Shown: positions 21,937 through 32,224, numbered from the stretch's first letter. The stretch is 58,483 bases of DNA from Sulfurimonas sp. (GCA_030949825.1 JAUZSC010000028.1:1-58483), one strand, 5' to 3'. The notes: generated from the letters alone by a model not told the origin. Made by a program: numbers and translations.

Positions 21937-23605
21937 ATGATTGAGTCTTTTGATACGCAGTTCAACAGACATATAGTAATCGGATACCCATGTACAGATG
22001 CTGATGCAGATACTTTGGCTCTTGAACTCTCTAAGGGTGAGAAAGCTTACCATATAGAATTTGGAAGTATCTATATCATTAACGCAAAGATGCTACACTT
22101 ACTTTACAGTAGAATCTATAATAATAAGCAAAACATACGCTTAATAACACATACAAATAAACTCTACAGATACTTAAAAAAGGTGGGCTTAAAGTCTTCT
22201 TTTATCTCTTTAATCAAAGACAATATAGTAGAAGTGCAAAATGTAGAACTTATCCTCATTGGTGGTAGTTCTGGCTCATCCCAAAAGATTTTAGCGTTTA
22301 TAAAAAAAGTAAATCTCGATAATCTTAGTCTTGTGATTGTTCAACATGTTGAGATGCATAAAAAAGGGATATTTGATGAAGTTTTGCAAAATTTTACACG
22401 CCATGCTGTTAGCTACGCCCAAGACGGAGAAAAAATAAAAAAAGGCTCTATTTATATAGCCCCAGAAAACAAACACTTAAAAGTTGAAAATGGATTTTTC
22501 AAGCTTACAAATGAGGAAAAATACAATCTTTCGCGTCCATCTATTTCTCTAAGTTATGAATCTTTTTCAAACTACTTTAAAGACAAACTGCTTCTTATTC
22601 AAGAATGTGGTTATGGTGCTGATGGGGTAGATAAAATAAAGCAGATAAAAGCAAATAATTCTCTCTTTATTCTTCAAGATGCAGGTGAATGCGAAGCTAC
22701 TCCAATGCTAGATGCAGCACTTAAGATTGCTATGCATGATTATGTTCTCAAGCAAGATGAAATCATCATGTATATAAATTTTCTAAATAAAAACACGAGT
22801 AAAGAGGTTTGGATAGAATACCTTCTTTATAGCATTTATGAAAGATACACTTATGATTTACGCTTGTATCATCGAGACACAATAGTGCGAAGACTTGATG
22901 TTTTTATGATTAAACACGATATAAAAAATATAAAAAGTGCCATCGGTGTGATTTTATTTAACAAGGTGGCTTTTAAAAGTTTTTTTCTTGAAGTGTCTAT
23001 AAATGTAACAGAATTTTTTCGTAAGCCAAAATCATTTGAAAATATTTTAAAAATAATAGATACAGGCTATAAAGATGCACATCATATGAAGATATGGAGT
23101 GCAGGATGTAGTAGCGGAGAAGAAGTCTACACAATGGCGATGAGTTTAGAGTCTTTAGGACTTTTAGAGCGCTCTATACTTTATGCAACAGATTTTAATA
23201 AGGTTATTCTCGAAGAAGCAAAAAATGCAATTTTTCCCATAGAGTCACTCGCTCAAGCAAAAACAAATGCTGCAACATTGACGCTTGATATAAATCTAGA
23301 TGATTATCTCATACGAAATAAACATTATTTCACAATAAATGAGAAAATAAGGCAAAAAATACATTTTTTTCAACATAATCTCGCATCAGATGCTTCATTT
23401 AATGAATTTGATATTATAATATGTAAGAATGTGATAATATATTTTGATGCTCATTTGCAAGAAAAGGTTTTTCAACTTTTTTTACGACTCCTTAGCCTTA
23501 GGCGGATTTTTAGTCCTTGGCGATAGTGAAGGACTAGCAGTAAAGTTTTTGACGAAGTTCGAGCAGTGTAGCAATACATGTAAAATTTTTAAAAAAGTAG
23601 TTTAA
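21937..23605 (+). CDS. CheB-CheR fusion (methylesterase plus MCP methyltransferase) with novel N-terminal domain, 3' frameshift
   Basis: About 556 residues. Residues 1-95 form a domain I do not recognise (INAKMLHLLYSR, THTNKLYRYLKK). Residues 100-280 are a CheB methylesterase with the catalytic Ser in IGGSSGSS, His in VIVQHVEMHKKG and Asp in GYGADG. The rest is CheR, with NVTEFFRKP, the SAM-binding IWSAGCSSGEEVY and FDIIICKNVIIYFD. No REC domain precedes CheB. A T7 at about 23473-23479 shifts the end; the repaired tail FYDSLALGGFLVLGDSE runs to the TAA at 23603-23605. The fusion probably adjusts chemoreceptor-like adaptation for this pathway. It follows the kinase stop with no gap. Confidence 0.85.
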
Positions 23606-24875
23606 ATGAAAAAAAACAATACTTTGTATTGATGATATTAAGACAAATTTATTTATAGTCCAAAGTGTTATAGAAGATATGGCAAGTGACTTGTACAATA
23701 TAATCTTAGCTGATTCAGCCAACAAAGGTCTTTCTATTTTACTCAAGCAAAAAGTAGACTTGGTTCTTATGGATATTATGATGCCAGATATTGACGGTCT
23801 TGAAGCTACGCAGATGATTAAGACTAACAAAAAGACAAAAGATATTCCTGTTATTTTTGTAACAGCTAAAAACGATGATGAGACCATTAGTAAATGTTAT
23901 AAAGTTGGTGGTGATGATTATGTGTCTAAACCATTTAACCATGTTGAACTCTTAGCAAGAATCTCTTTTCACCTTGCATCTAAAGAAAAAGATAGGCTAC
24001 TCATTGAAGAAAAAGAGTATGCACAAAATGTTGTAGATTTACAAGAAAATCTGATTTTAGTAACAAACGATGCAAACACAATAACAACTGCAAATAAAGC
24101 TTTGCTTAGCTTTTATGGTTTAAGTAATTTAGCCGACTTGCAAAAAAATTATAACTGCATCTGTGAATCTTTTATAGATGAGGATGATTATTTTCATCTA
24201 AGTAAAATTGACAATCAAGATAAATGGATAGATGAGATTATTTCTTTATCACAAGATGAAGATGTCCTTGTAAAAGTTTCTCAAAATAATAATGAGTTTA
24301 TTTTTAATGTTAAAGCTACAAAATTTAACAATCAGTACCTTCTTAGTTTTACAGACATTACATACATTTCTGAACAATCTTTAGAATATAAACATGAGGC
24401 AAGTTACGATGCACTCACAAAAATATACAATAGAAATATGTTCCATAGACTTATGGATAAAAAAATATCCCTAGCTTCGCAACAATCTTCCTCTTTTGTT
24501 TTTATAATTTTTGATATTGATTATTTTAAGAAAATAAATGATACCTATGGACACCTTGTGGGTGATGATATTTTAATTAATCTCACAAAGTTAATAAAAA
24601 AGCATATTCGAGATAATGATGTATTTGCCCGTTGGGGTGGAGAAGAATTTGTTCTTGCCTTTGATGTAGGACTTAGTAAAGGCGTGGAAATAGCAGAAAA
24701 CTTACGCGCTTTTATACAAGACTATAAGTTTGATAGAGCAGGTACAATAACATGTAGTTTTGGTGTGACAGAGTATAAAGCCAACGATAAACTCGATGCT
24801 ATCATCAAACGGGCGGATGATGCTCTTTACAAGGCTAAAGATACAGGTCGAAATAAGGTCTGTGAAGAGATTTAA
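23606..24875 (+). CDS. Response regulator diguanylate cyclase (REC-PAS-like-GGDEF), frameshifted at the start
   Basis: About 422 residues. The start is the ATG at 23606, directly after the CheB-CheR stop. An A8 at 23609-23616 shifts the frame after a few codons; with seven As it reads MKKTILCIDDIKTN, a normal receiver start. The phospho-Asp is in LVLMDIMMPDIDG and the conserved Lys in YVSKPFNH. A central domain of about 110 residues resembles PAS (LILVTNDANTITTANKAL). The C-terminal GGDEF has the active RWGGEEF and an inhibitory I-site RDND five residues before it, so c-di-GMP synthesis with product feedback is expected. It is the output of the cluster. The stop lies five bases from the convergent TonB-like gene. 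Confidence 0.88.
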
Positions 24876-24880
24876 CTCAC

Positions 24881-25741
24881 TTAGCGATGCATAAGGTTAT
24901 AAAAGACATTGTAGCGTATAAGTGTTTTTTCTGTTGGTCGTGGATATCTTGAGTAGGCAAATTCTATGGTTGATTTGGTTAAATCGTCTAAAATAAAATA
25001 ACCACTCTGTTTTAAAAACTTGAAGTCTGACATATCACCATTTGGGTGTAGATAAAATTCTATAACATTACTTCTGTTAGCATTTATGCCATTGATATTA
25101 CTTACTCTTGCTTGTCTATTTAAAACTTCTTGCGTGATTCTTCGCATGATTTCTTGGTTGTCAATTATATATTTTTGTTGACCTGCTGAGAGTTTTCCAA
25201 AATCATTTCCATAAAGTTCTTGTATATTTCTTCCCGAACTCATACCTCTTGACTTTCTTATCTCATCTTGTGGTCGTATTTGGGCAGATTTATCTTCTGT
25301 TAGCCAATCCATTTCGGATGTTTTCTTTTGCTTGGGAATCTCTTTAGCTTTTTCTTTTATTAATGGAATAAAAGGCTTAGCTGCTGCTAAAGCTTTTGTT
25401 TTAGGAAGCTTTGGTTTTACAACTTTTGGTTTAGGTTTTGGATTTAACTTTGGTTTTTTTGGAACTTTTTTTGGCTTAAAAACTACTTTTGGTTTTGTAA
25501 TTATTTTTTTAAGTTGCTTGCCTTTTGGCATCGGTGGAGCAATGTCTATCTTTTTTTCTATTTGTTTTGTTGTTTTCCTTTTTTGAACTGGAGGCAAGTC
25601 TTTAAGAGAAATCTTTATTTTCTTCTCTTGCTTGGGATTTTTTTTAATCTCAGGACTTAGTGTTTCTAAGCGCAAATAAAGTAAAAGAAATAAGAAGTGG
25701 ATTAACAATGCTACAAATAAGGCAAAAGAGGTTCTGTTCAT
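24881..25741 (-). CDS. TonB-like energy transducer protein
   Basis: 286 residues. A single N-terminal membrane helix (TSFALFVALLIHFLFLLLYL) is followed by a long Pro/Lys-rich periplasm-spanning segment (about residues 45-135). The C-terminal domain is TonB-like: NEIMRR-type helix, then VIEFYLHPNGDMSDFKFLKQSG and STIEFAYSRYPRPTEKT. It would couple the ExbB/D proton motor to an outer membrane receptor, but neither ExbB/D nor a receptor is in the window. It is convergent with the diguanylate cyclase and divergent from hemL. Confidence 0.8.
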   Translation of the reverse strand: MNRTSFALFVALLIHFLFLLLYLRLETLSPEIKKNPKQEKKIKISLKDLPPVQKRKTTKQIEKKIDIAPPMPKGKQLKKIITKPKVVFKPKKVPKKPKLNPKPKPKVVKPKLPKTKALAAAKPFIPLIKEKAKEIPKQKKTSEMDWLTEDKSAQIRPQDEIRKSRGMSSGRNIQELYGNDFGKLSAGQQKYIIDNQEIMRRITQEVLNRQARVSNINGINANRSNVIEFYLHPNGDMSDFKFLKQSGYFILDDLTKSTIEFAYSRYPRPTEKTLIRYNVFYNLMHR

Positions 25742-25780
25742 AGATAGAAGTATACAAAAAGAAGATTAACACTACTTTGC

Positions 25781-25786
25781 TATAAT
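25781..25786 (+). promoter_or_regulatory. Candidate extended -10 of hemL
   Basis: TGCTATAAT, a TG-n extension plus a perfect TATAAT, lies 26 bases upstream of the hemL ATG and before an AAGG ribosome site. No clear -35 is seen. Confidence 0.4.
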
Positions 25787-25811
25787 AAGAAAAATATTAA
25801 TAAGGCAGCAT

Positions 25812-27104
25812 ATGAGTACTCAGTCATCAACAAAAGCATTCCAAGAAGCACAAGAACTAATTCCCGGTGGAGTTAATTCTCCCGTTAGAGCATTTAAGAG
25901 TGTAGGTGGCACACCAATTTTTATAGGCAAAGGTGAGGGTGGACATATTGTAGATATAGATGGCAACAAATATGTAGACTTTGTTCAAAGTTGGGGTCCC
26001 CTGATTTTTGGGCATAGAGATGAAAGTATAGAAAAAGCTGTGATTGAAGCGGTAAAACATGGATTAAGCTTTGGAGCACCCACTTTAGCTGAGACAGAAT
26101 TAGCGAAGCTTGTTGTTTCATTTTTTGATTCCATAGATAAGGTTCGATTTGTAAGTTCTGGAACAGAGGCTGTTATGAGTGCAATACGCCTAGCGCGTGG
26201 TTTTACAGGGCGTGATGATATTTTAAAATTCACAGGCTGTTACCACGGACATAGTGACGCACTTCTCGTTGAAGCAGGTTCAGGGGCAGCAACATTTGGA
26301 ACTCCAAGTTCACCTGGTGTTCCTGCAGACTTTACGAAACATACACTTTTAGCGGAGTATAACAACATTGAGTCAGTAAAAAAATGTTTTGAGGACTCTA
26401 GGGACATTGCCTGTGTAATCATAGAACCAATAGCAGGAAATATGGGTTTAGTCCCAGCAGATAAAGAGTTTTTACTCGCCTTAAGAAAACTTTGTGATGA
26501 AAATGGAACACTTCTTATTTTCGATGAAGTTATGAGTGGTTTTAGAGCAAGTATAAGTGGTGCTGAGTCGCTTGTAGGTGTAAAACCAGATATACTAACA
26601 CTTGGTAAGGTTATCGGTGGTGGTATGCCAGTGGGTGCCTTTGGCGCAAGAGCTGAGATTATGAATATGCTTTCACCTGATGGACCTGTGTATCAAGCAG
26701 GAACATTAAGTGGTAATCCTGTAGCAATGGCAGCAGGGTTCGCGGCACTTAGTAAACTGAAGAAAAACTCACGCGTTATGGCAGTTTTACAAGAGAGAGC
26801 TACGCGTTTAGTATCTGGAATGAAAGAGGCTGCAAATTCATACGGAATTACTATGCAAACCGATGTAAGAGGAAGTATGTTCGGGTTTTTCTTTAATGAA
26901 AATGAAGTGAAAAACTTCGCAGATGCAGCTTCAAGTGATGCTGCGCTTTTTGCGAAGTTTCACGCTGGTATGTTAGAAGAGGGTTTTTACTTTGCTTGTT
27001 CACTCTATGAAACAGGATTTATTTCAACGGCTACAACAGATGCTATGATTGAAGAGACAATCGCAGCATCCCAAAAAGTATTTAAGGCAATTAAGAATGG
27101 ATAA
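25812..27104 (+). CDS. hemL: Glutamate-1-semialdehyde 2,1-aminomutase
   Basis: 430 residues, the normal length. PLP-dependent class III aminotransferase fold that makes 5-aminolevulinate from glutamate-1-semialdehyde, the C5 route to heme. Motifs include the N-terminal [12 protein letters not shown], the PLP-binding [19 protein letters not shown] and the catalytic Lys in [17 protein letters not shown]. Start [10 protein letters not shown] has an AAGG site. The stop overlaps the ATG of the AtpI-like gene by eight bases. Confidence 0.97.
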   Translation: MSTQSSTKAFQEAQELIPGGVNSPVRAFKSVGGTPIFIGKGEGGHIVDIDGNKYVDFVQSWGPLIFGHRDESIEKAVIEAVKHGLSFGAPTLAETELAKLVVSFFDSIDKVRFVSSGTEAVMSAIRLARGFTGRDDILKFTGCYHGHSDALLVEAGSGAATFGTPSSPGVPADFTKHTLLAEYNNIESVKKCFEDSRDIACVIIEPIAGNMGLVPADKEFLLALRKLCDENGTLLIFDEVMSGFRASISGAESLVGVKPDILTLGKVIGGGMPVGAFGARAEIMNMLSPDGPVYQAGTLSGNPVAMAAGFAALSKLKKNSRVMAVLQERATRLVSGMKEAANSYGITMQTDVRGSMFGFFFNENEVKNFADAASSDAALFAKFHAGMLEEGFYFACSLYETGFISTATTDAMIEETIAASQKVFKAIKNG

Positions 27105-27399
27105 AAACGAAGAAATAGAGAAAGCCCCTCGTATAAAGCCTATCATAGAAGCAGCGGACAATCTTTCACTTGGCATCTCTATGGTTGTTGCTGTAGTTAT
27201 GGGTGTTGGAATTGGACTCTTACTTAAAAGTTTAACTGGAGTTGCATGGACTTTGTGGATAGGAGTTTTTATAGGAATTGCTGCGGCGATTTTAAATATC
27301 TATAAAGCCTATAAAAAACAACAAGAGATGTATGAAGAGCTTGCAAAAGAACCTCGTTATGCTATAAAAAAACAACTTGATGACGAAGACGATGACTAA
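27097..27399 (+). CDS. AtpI-like small membrane protein
   Basis: 100 residues from the ATG at 27097, which overlaps the hemL end. Two hydrophobic helices ([20 protein letters not shown] and [19 protein letters not shown]) flank a short loop, the pattern of AtpI / F0F1-ATPase-associated subunits (DUF AtpI-like). A charged C-terminus ends in DDEDDD. The role in ATP synthase assembly is known for the family; the ATP synthase genes are not here. An upstream in-frame start at 27049 is unlikely because it lies wholly inside hemL. Confidence 0.75.
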   Translation: MDKNEEIEKAPRIKPIIEAADNLSLGISMVVAVVMGVGIGLLLKSLTGVAWTLWIGVFIGIAAAILNIYKAYKKQQEMYEELAKEPRYAIKKQLDDEDDD

Positions 27400-27877
27400 A
27401 ATACAAAAAGCTTTAACTTATATGGGAGGAGGGGAGCTTGTAGTTCTCTCTTCGCTTGCCTATTCTTCAACAATGTATATGAATGTTCAAATGGCATACT
27501 TGAGTAGTCTTTTTGTAATTCTTGGCTCTTCGTATGCATATAAAAGTATGATTATTAAAAAAGTTGATGCAGATGAGTATGAGGGTGAACGCAATTTACT
27601 TGAGACAATAGAAGACCCACACGGACTGTATGAAGAAGAACTTGACTTAAAAGAAATAGTTAAAGAAGAACGCGCAAAGATTAAAACATTGAGTAGGGAC
27701 AGCATGAAAAAAGGTGTAAAAGGTGCTGCATCTCTTTTTAGACTTGTGCCATATGCTTTTTTAGTCTTAGGTTTTATGTCCTTAGAGAACAATGGACTTT
27801 TAGATATTTCTATATATCTTCCATCATTACTACTTGGAATCATAGTTGGTTCTAGCAGTGCAAAAGAGTTGTTTTAG
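27392..27877 (+). CDS. Conserved membrane protein of unknown function
   Basis: About 161 residues from the ATG at 27392, which overlaps the AtpI-like stop. In-frame starts at 27377 (TTG) and 27380 (ATG) are also possible but overlap more. Hydrophobic stretches near 12-45 (GGGELVVLSSLAYSS, AYLSSLFVILGSS) and 120-160 flank a charged cytosolic segment (VDADEYEGERNLLETIEDP). No enzyme motif is seen. Overlapping starts tie it to hemL and the AtpI-like gene. Confidence 0.65.
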   Translation: MTKIQKALTYMGGGELVVLSSLAYSSTMYMNVQMAYLSSLFVILGSSYAYKSMIIKKVDADEYEGERNLLETIEDPHGLYEEELDLKEIVKEERAKIKTLSRDSMKKGVKGAASLFRLVPYAFLVLGFMSLENNGLLDISIYLPSLLLGIIVGSSSAKELF

Positions 27878-27882
27878 TTTCA

Positions 27883-27907
27883 ATTCCTATGATAAAATCA
27901 TAGGAAT
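27883..27907. terminator. Hairpin between convergent genes
   Basis: Perfect 11-bp inverted repeat ATTCCTATGAT / ATCATAGGAAT with a three-base loop, covering the end of the minus-strand PAS-like gene and six bases past the plus-strand stop. It could terminate both transcripts. No T-tract is seen on either side. Confidence 0.6.
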
Positions 27908-28570
27908 ATTAACACTTATAGCCTTTTTTATCTCTATGAAAAAGCTAGCTTTCTCTGCAAATATTTTTAAAGTATCCAGTGCTTTTTGATTTGTATGAGG
28001 CGCTTCTACTTCGATTGAAAATAAACTATATTTTTTGTCTTCAAATTTAATATGCTCACCAACTCTAAAATATATTTTAGTTATAACTTCCTCATTTTCT
28101 AAAAAACAAGCATAAATTTTATTCATAAGCTTGATAAACTCATTTGAATTGATAAGAATCTCTGGAATAGTAGGGTCAAACTCTTTGAAAAATTTTATCT
28201 TTGAGTTGATAGAATTTGTTGAAATACATAAGTCGACAAGTGTATAAATATTTGTAAGTTCACCTGTGGGTTTTGGTTTGTTTATTTTAAAAGATGGAGT
28301 TTGATAAAGCTTGATTCCAATTTCATCTTCAGTTTCATAGCCAACTGTAAGACCAAAGAATTTGTATCGTCCAAATTCAAGGTCTAAAAAAGTTGTTTTA
28401 AATCCGTAGGTAATGTTAGAGTAGTTTGAGGCTAACTCAAAAAGCTCAGATACTTTTGCTACACCTAAAAGAAATTGAGCTTCCGCGTTAAGAGAAATAA
28501 TTTTTCCATTGGAGCCAAAAAGGATGAAAGGATTATAATCATATTCCAACCATTGTTGCTCGAAATTCAT
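27887..28570 (-). CDS. PAS-like protein of unknown function, downstream of rpoD
   Basis: 227 residues with no recognised catalytic domain. The first 65 residues resemble a PAS fold (YDYNPFILFGSNGKIISLNAEAQFLLG). The remainder resembles the second half of a sensor kinase without an H-box or ATP-binding motifs. It starts three bases after the rpoD stop, so it is co-transcribed. It might be a degenerate kinase or an accessory sensor. This is inference. Confidence 0.6.
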   Translation of the reverse strand: MNFEQQWLEYDYNPFILFGSNGKIISLNAEAQFLLGVAKVSELFELASNYSNITYGFKTTFLDLEFGRYKFFGLTVGYETEDEIGIKLYQTPSFKINKPKPTGELTNIYTLVDLCISTNSINSKIKFFKEFDPTIPEILINSNEFIKLMNKIYACFLENEEVITKIYFRVGEHIKFEDKKYSLFSIEVEAPHTNQKALDTLKIFAEKASFFIEIKKAISVNIPMILS

Positions 28571-28573
28571 AGT

Positions 28574-30453
28574 TTATTCTTCTATATAGTTTTTAAGTTT
28601 ACGCCCAACTTTAGGATGTTTTAGTTTCTTGATAGCTGAACTTTCGATTTGACGAACTCTTTCTCGTGTTACGCTAAGCTCTTTTCCAATCTCTTCAAGT
28701 GTTCTGTCACTTTCATCGTCCATGATTCCAAAACGAAGTTTTATAACAGCTTTTTCTCTTTCATTAAGTTGCTCAAGAACATTTTCAATCTGAACTCGAA
28801 GGTCATCTTTAAGTATGGCATCTGAAGGTGAAAGTGATGATTTATCTTCGATAAAGTCACCAAAACGACCATCTTCTTCACTCCCAATAGGAGCTTCAAG
28901 AGAAATAGGCTCTTTTGTAATCTTGATAACATTTTTAACTTTCTCAACAGAAAGACCAACCTCTAGGGCAATAGTATCAACATCCGGCTCTTTTCCATGT
29001 TCTTGAAGGTGTTTACGCATAATCTTGTTAATACGGTTAATCGTCTCAATCATATGTATAGGAATACGAATCGTTCTCGCTTGATCGGCAATTGCACGAG
29101 AAATCGCTTGACGAATCCACCATGTAGCATATGTAGAAAATTTATAACCTTTTTTGTACTCAAACTTATCAACAGCTTTCATAAGACCGATGTTTCCCTC
29201 TTGAATAAGGTCAAGGAATGGTAATCCACGGTTTGTGTAACGCTTAGCAATAGAAACAACAAGTCTAAGGTTAGACTTAGCCATTTTTGTTTTAGAGATT
29301 TCAGAAATATTTTTACCACGCTTAATTTGTTCTAAAATATCACCAAGTTTTTCAGGTTCCATATCAAAAGAATTTTTTGAAGCTTCTTTTGTTTGAACTA
29401 ACTTTTTAATTTCCATATAAGTGGAAACCATTGTGGCTTCTGGAACCATGTTCGCGATATCTTCTTTTCTTAGTTCTTGAATTTTAGCTACTAAAACTTT
29501 GTGGTTTGCTTTTAAAATATCATTAAATAAAGGAAGTTTGTATTCTAGTCGTTTAAGTTCTTTGTCGTAACCATCGTCACTTTTAAGTGCAGTCTCCATC
29601 GCTTTTACAAGTTCGTTGATAAGTTTTGAAGTTGGTCCTAGATCTAAAAGTTTCTCTTTTAATACAGACTTTTTAAAGGTAATACCTAGAAAATAATTGA
29701 TAATCTCTTCATCTAAATCTGCATCTAGGTCTGCAGGTGCTTTTTCTGTAAGTTTTATCCAGTCTTTTTTTTGCTTTTTCAAGTGCTTTAAAACTAAATG
29801 TAACTTTTTCTACTCTAGTTTTATCATCACTTAATGATTTTGCAGTTGCTTTTGGAGTTACTTTAGGTTCTTCTTTTTCAGTAGTTTCTGTAGAAGTAGT
29901 CGTGTCATCAGTTTCTTCTTTTTCATCTTCAAAACTTTTAAACAACTCTTTAACGCGTCTTTCACGGTTAATAAGTGGCTCTTTATAGTCTAAGATAAAT
30001 TCGATTAGGTAAGGAACAGAACAGATAGCATCGATAATAATACTTTCTCCACCTTCAATTTTTTTTAGATATTTCTATCTCTTCTTCTTTTGTAAGAAGT
30101 GGAATCTGTCCCATTTCACGAAGATACATACGAACAGGAGAATCTGAACGAGACCATTCAAGAAGCTCATGTTCTTTTAAGATATCAAATTGATCTGATT
30201 CATTGTTTGCAAGCATTTTGCGTTGTGCATCTCTTCTAGCCTGAGACTCTTTATCGTTAAGTCTTTTTGCATTCTCAGAAGAAGTATAAAGACATACTTT
30301 ATTTTTAAGCGCTAATTTTAAAATGTTTTTTGCTTGTGAAGCTGTGGGTTGTTTTTCAAAAAGTTCGATTAAAGATTCGTAAGTCGCACAATCTTTTGAT
30401 TTATGCTCTGTAAAAAATGTATCGATAGCTTTGTTGAGTTCTTTTGCTGTCAT
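28574..30453 (-). CDS. rpoD: RNA polymerase primary sigma factor (sigma-70), two frameshifts
   Basis: Repaired length is about 626 residues. An N-terminal region 1.1-like part is followed by [21 protein letters not shown] (region 1.2), a non-conserved acidic insert, region 2 ([36 protein letters not shown]), region 3, and region 4 with the helix-turn-helix [21 protein letters not shown]. Breaks lie in the A8 at 30059-30066 (join [15 protein letters not shown]) and the A8 at about 29766-29773 (join [14 protein letters not shown]); seven As restores each. Both lie in lysine-rich stretches of an essential gene, so consensus error is far more likely than mutation. Confidence 0.95.
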
Positions 30454-30489
30454 AGTACCCCATATTTGTTATATTTAAATAGAAAAAGG

Positions 30490-30495
30490 ATTATA
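30490..30495 (-). promoter_or_regulatory. Candidate rpoD -10 box
   Basis: The minus strand reads GGGTATAATCC, a perfect TATAAT, 37 bases upstream of the rpoD ATG (30453). The upstream side is T/A-rich, typical of Campylobacterota sigma-70 promoters. Confidence 0.5.
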
Positions 30496-30536
30496 CCCAA
30501 ATATTTTTAATTTTAGCTTTTTCATAAATTTTTAGG

Positions 30537-30542
30537 TATAAT
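30537..30542 (+). promoter_or_regulatory. Candidate -10 box of the beta-barrel gene
   Basis: AGGTATAATCTTGGGAG on the plus strand, 31 bases before the ATG at 30574. It mirrors the rpoD -10 box across a 41-base AT-rich spacer, so the two divergent promoters are nearly symmetrical. Confidence 0.5.
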
Positions 30543-30573
30543 CTTGGGAGATCGAATAATACAAGGAAAAAAT

Positions 30574-31254
30574 ATGAAAAAAATTATACCAAGTTTAGCT
30601 GCAAGTGCAATGCTATTTGTGAGTTTAAATGCGAGTGATTCAATGTTAAGTGAATATGCTATAGCTCTTAAGGCGGGTACATTAGGTGGTGGTTTAGAAT
30701 TAACGACAAATATTACGGAGAGTATTAATGCAAGAATAGGCATTAGTGGTTTTAACTATAGTCAAAGCGATTCTGATACTGATATTACTTATGATGCCGA
30801 CTTGAAAATTTTAAATATATCATTATTAGCAGATTATTATGTATCAAACAATAGTCAGTTTAGACTAACTGGTGGAGTAATGTATAATGGTAATAAGCTA
30901 ACAATGAATGGTAAACCAACAGCTGCGGGAACATTCACAATAAATAATGTTGTTTATAATTCAAGTGCAGTGAGTTCTGTAGATGCTAGTGTTGATTTTA
31001 ATAAAGTAGCACCCTATATTGGTATAGGTTGGGGTAATGCTGTTAAAAAAGCTGGTTGGAATTTTACTGCTGACTTAGGTGTGATGTTTCAAGGAGCAGC
31101 TAATGTTGAATCTTCATATGTTACAACTTTAACTGGTGCAGCCAAAACTCAACTGGATGCTGATATAGCAGCAGAACAAAGAGAGTTAGAGGATGATTTG
31201 TCAGGTTATAAATATTATCCAGTAGCAACAATAGGTGTTTCTTACCGATTTTAA
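30574..31254 (+). CDS. Outer membrane beta-barrel protein
   Basis: 226 residues. Signal peptide MKKIIPSLAASAMLFVSLNA is followed by amphipathic strands with alternating hydrophobic residues, glycine-rich turns and a C-terminal YRF, the Phe-terminal beta-signal read by the BAM complex. No family with a known substrate is recognised; it resembles small OmpW/porin-like barrels of eight or more strands. The start chosen is the ATG at 30574 with AAGGAA upstream; the earlier in-frame ATG at 30544 overlaps the promoter. A hairpin follows the stop. Confidence 0.7.
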   Translation: MKKIIPSLAASAMLFVSLNASDSMLSEYAIALKAGTLGGGLELTTNITESINARIGISGFNYSQSDSDTDITYDADLKILNISLLADYYVSNNSQFRLTGGVMYNGNKLTMNGKPTAAGTFTINNVVYNSSAVSSVDASVDFNKVAPYIGIGWGNAVKKAGWNFTADLGVMFQGAANVESSYVTTLTGAAKTQLDADIAAEQRELEDDLSGYKYYPVATIGVSYRF

Positions 31255-31260
31255 CTTCTT

Positions 31261-31286
31261 TTCTAGTCCTTTAATTCGGACTAGAA
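31261..31286. terminator. Hairpin after the beta-barrel gene
   Basis: Perfect 9-bp stem TTCTAGTCC / GGACTAGAA with an eight-base loop, seven bases after the stop. The following T-content is weak. Confidence 0.6.
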
Positions 31287-31336
31287 TATACACTTCCCTT
31301 TCTTAATACTTTTTTTCTATTAGCCTATTAGATTTA

Positions 31337-31352
31337 TGGAACGCACATTGCT
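31337..31352 (+). promoter_or_regulatory. Sigma-54 promoter of flgF-flgG
   Basis: TGGAACGCACATTGCT matches the -24/-12 consensus (TGGCACG-N4-TTGCW) at all but one position, with GG and GC ten bases apart. It lies 36 bases before the flgF ATG. RpoN controls rod and hook genes in Campylobacterota, which fits. Confidence 0.78.
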
Positions 31353-31387
31353 ATGTTTATAAAAATACTCAAATACGAGGTACATGC

Positions 31388-32209
31388 ATGCAAACTGGAT
31401 ATTACAACGCAGCAGCTGGGATGGTTGCTCAATTTAATAGACTCGATAACATTTCAAATAATCTTGCAAATGTGAATACAGTGGGTTTTAAAGAAGACAA
31501 TCTTGTTGTTGGTGACTTTATGCGTGTTTTTAAAGAAGCACGGGACACACTTCCTAATGAAAATAATTCCCAAGATGGCGCGCAGTTTTTAAACAGAACA
31601 TTAACAAAGGCTCCTCAAATTGTAGACCAATATACGAACTATTCTGTAGGACATATGCAAAAAACTGACAATCAAATGGATTTTGCACTCTCTAGGGAAG
31701 GTCTATTTTTCGCAGTTAAAACACCACAGGGTGTTCGATTAACTCGTGATGGTTCATTTACTACTAATGATGAGGGAACACTTGTTACAAAACAAGGTTA
31801 TGAAGTTCTTCCTTCAAGTTATTTTGCATCTGGTGGAAATATTTCTTTCAATACAGAAGAAACAGTGATTGAGTCCGATAAAAATGGACAAATGTATACG
31901 AATTTACCAAATAGTGTTCAGATGGGTATCTCTAGTAAGATGTTAATTATACAACCCGAAAATATTAACTTCTTAAAAAAAGAAGGTGATAACCTTTTTA
32001 AATACGAAGGTTCAGGCGAGCTACAAAGTGTAGATGAAAGTGGTGCTGTAGTTCAAGGTTTTCTTGAAAAAAGTAATGTAAATGCTGTAAAAATGATGAC
32101 ACAACTCATAGAAACGAATCGCCTTGTTGGAATGTATCAAAAAGTGATGAATACACAAATGGACGACATGAATAACGACGCTATTAATAAAATAGCTAGA
32201 AAAGCTTAA
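31388..32209 (+). CDS. flgF: Flagellar basal-body rod protein FlgF (FlgG2-like)
   Basis: 273 residues. The N-terminal rod signature (YNAAAGMVAQFNRLDNISNNLANVNTVGFK) and the C-terminal heptad helix (AVKMMTQLIETNRLVGMYQKV) are present. It forms part of the proximal rod in the periplasm. Ten bases precede flgG, so the two are co-transcribed from the sigma-54 promoter. The short central domain relative to FlgG and the position before flgG favour FlgF. Confidence 0.88.
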   Translation: MQTGYYNAAAGMVAQFNRLDNISNNLANVNTVGFKEDNLVVGDFMRVFKEARDTLPNENNSQDGAQFLNRTLTKAPQIVDQYTNYSVGHMQKTDNQMDFALSREGLFFAVKTPQGVRLTRDGSFTTNDEGTLVTKQGYEVLPSSYFASGGNISFNTEETVIESDKNGQMYTNLPNSVQMGISSKMLIIQPENINFLKKEGDNLFKYEGSGELQSVDESGAVVQGFLEKSNVNAVKMMTQLIETNRLVGMYQKVMNTQMDDMNNDAINKIARKA

Positions 32210-32224
32210 TAGGAGAATACGAAT

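Noticed and set aside
25332..25586. Gly/Phe-rich plus-strand ORF opposite the TonB-like gene
   Set aside because: The composition is the reverse complement of the Lys/Pro-rich TonB linker, not an independent protein.
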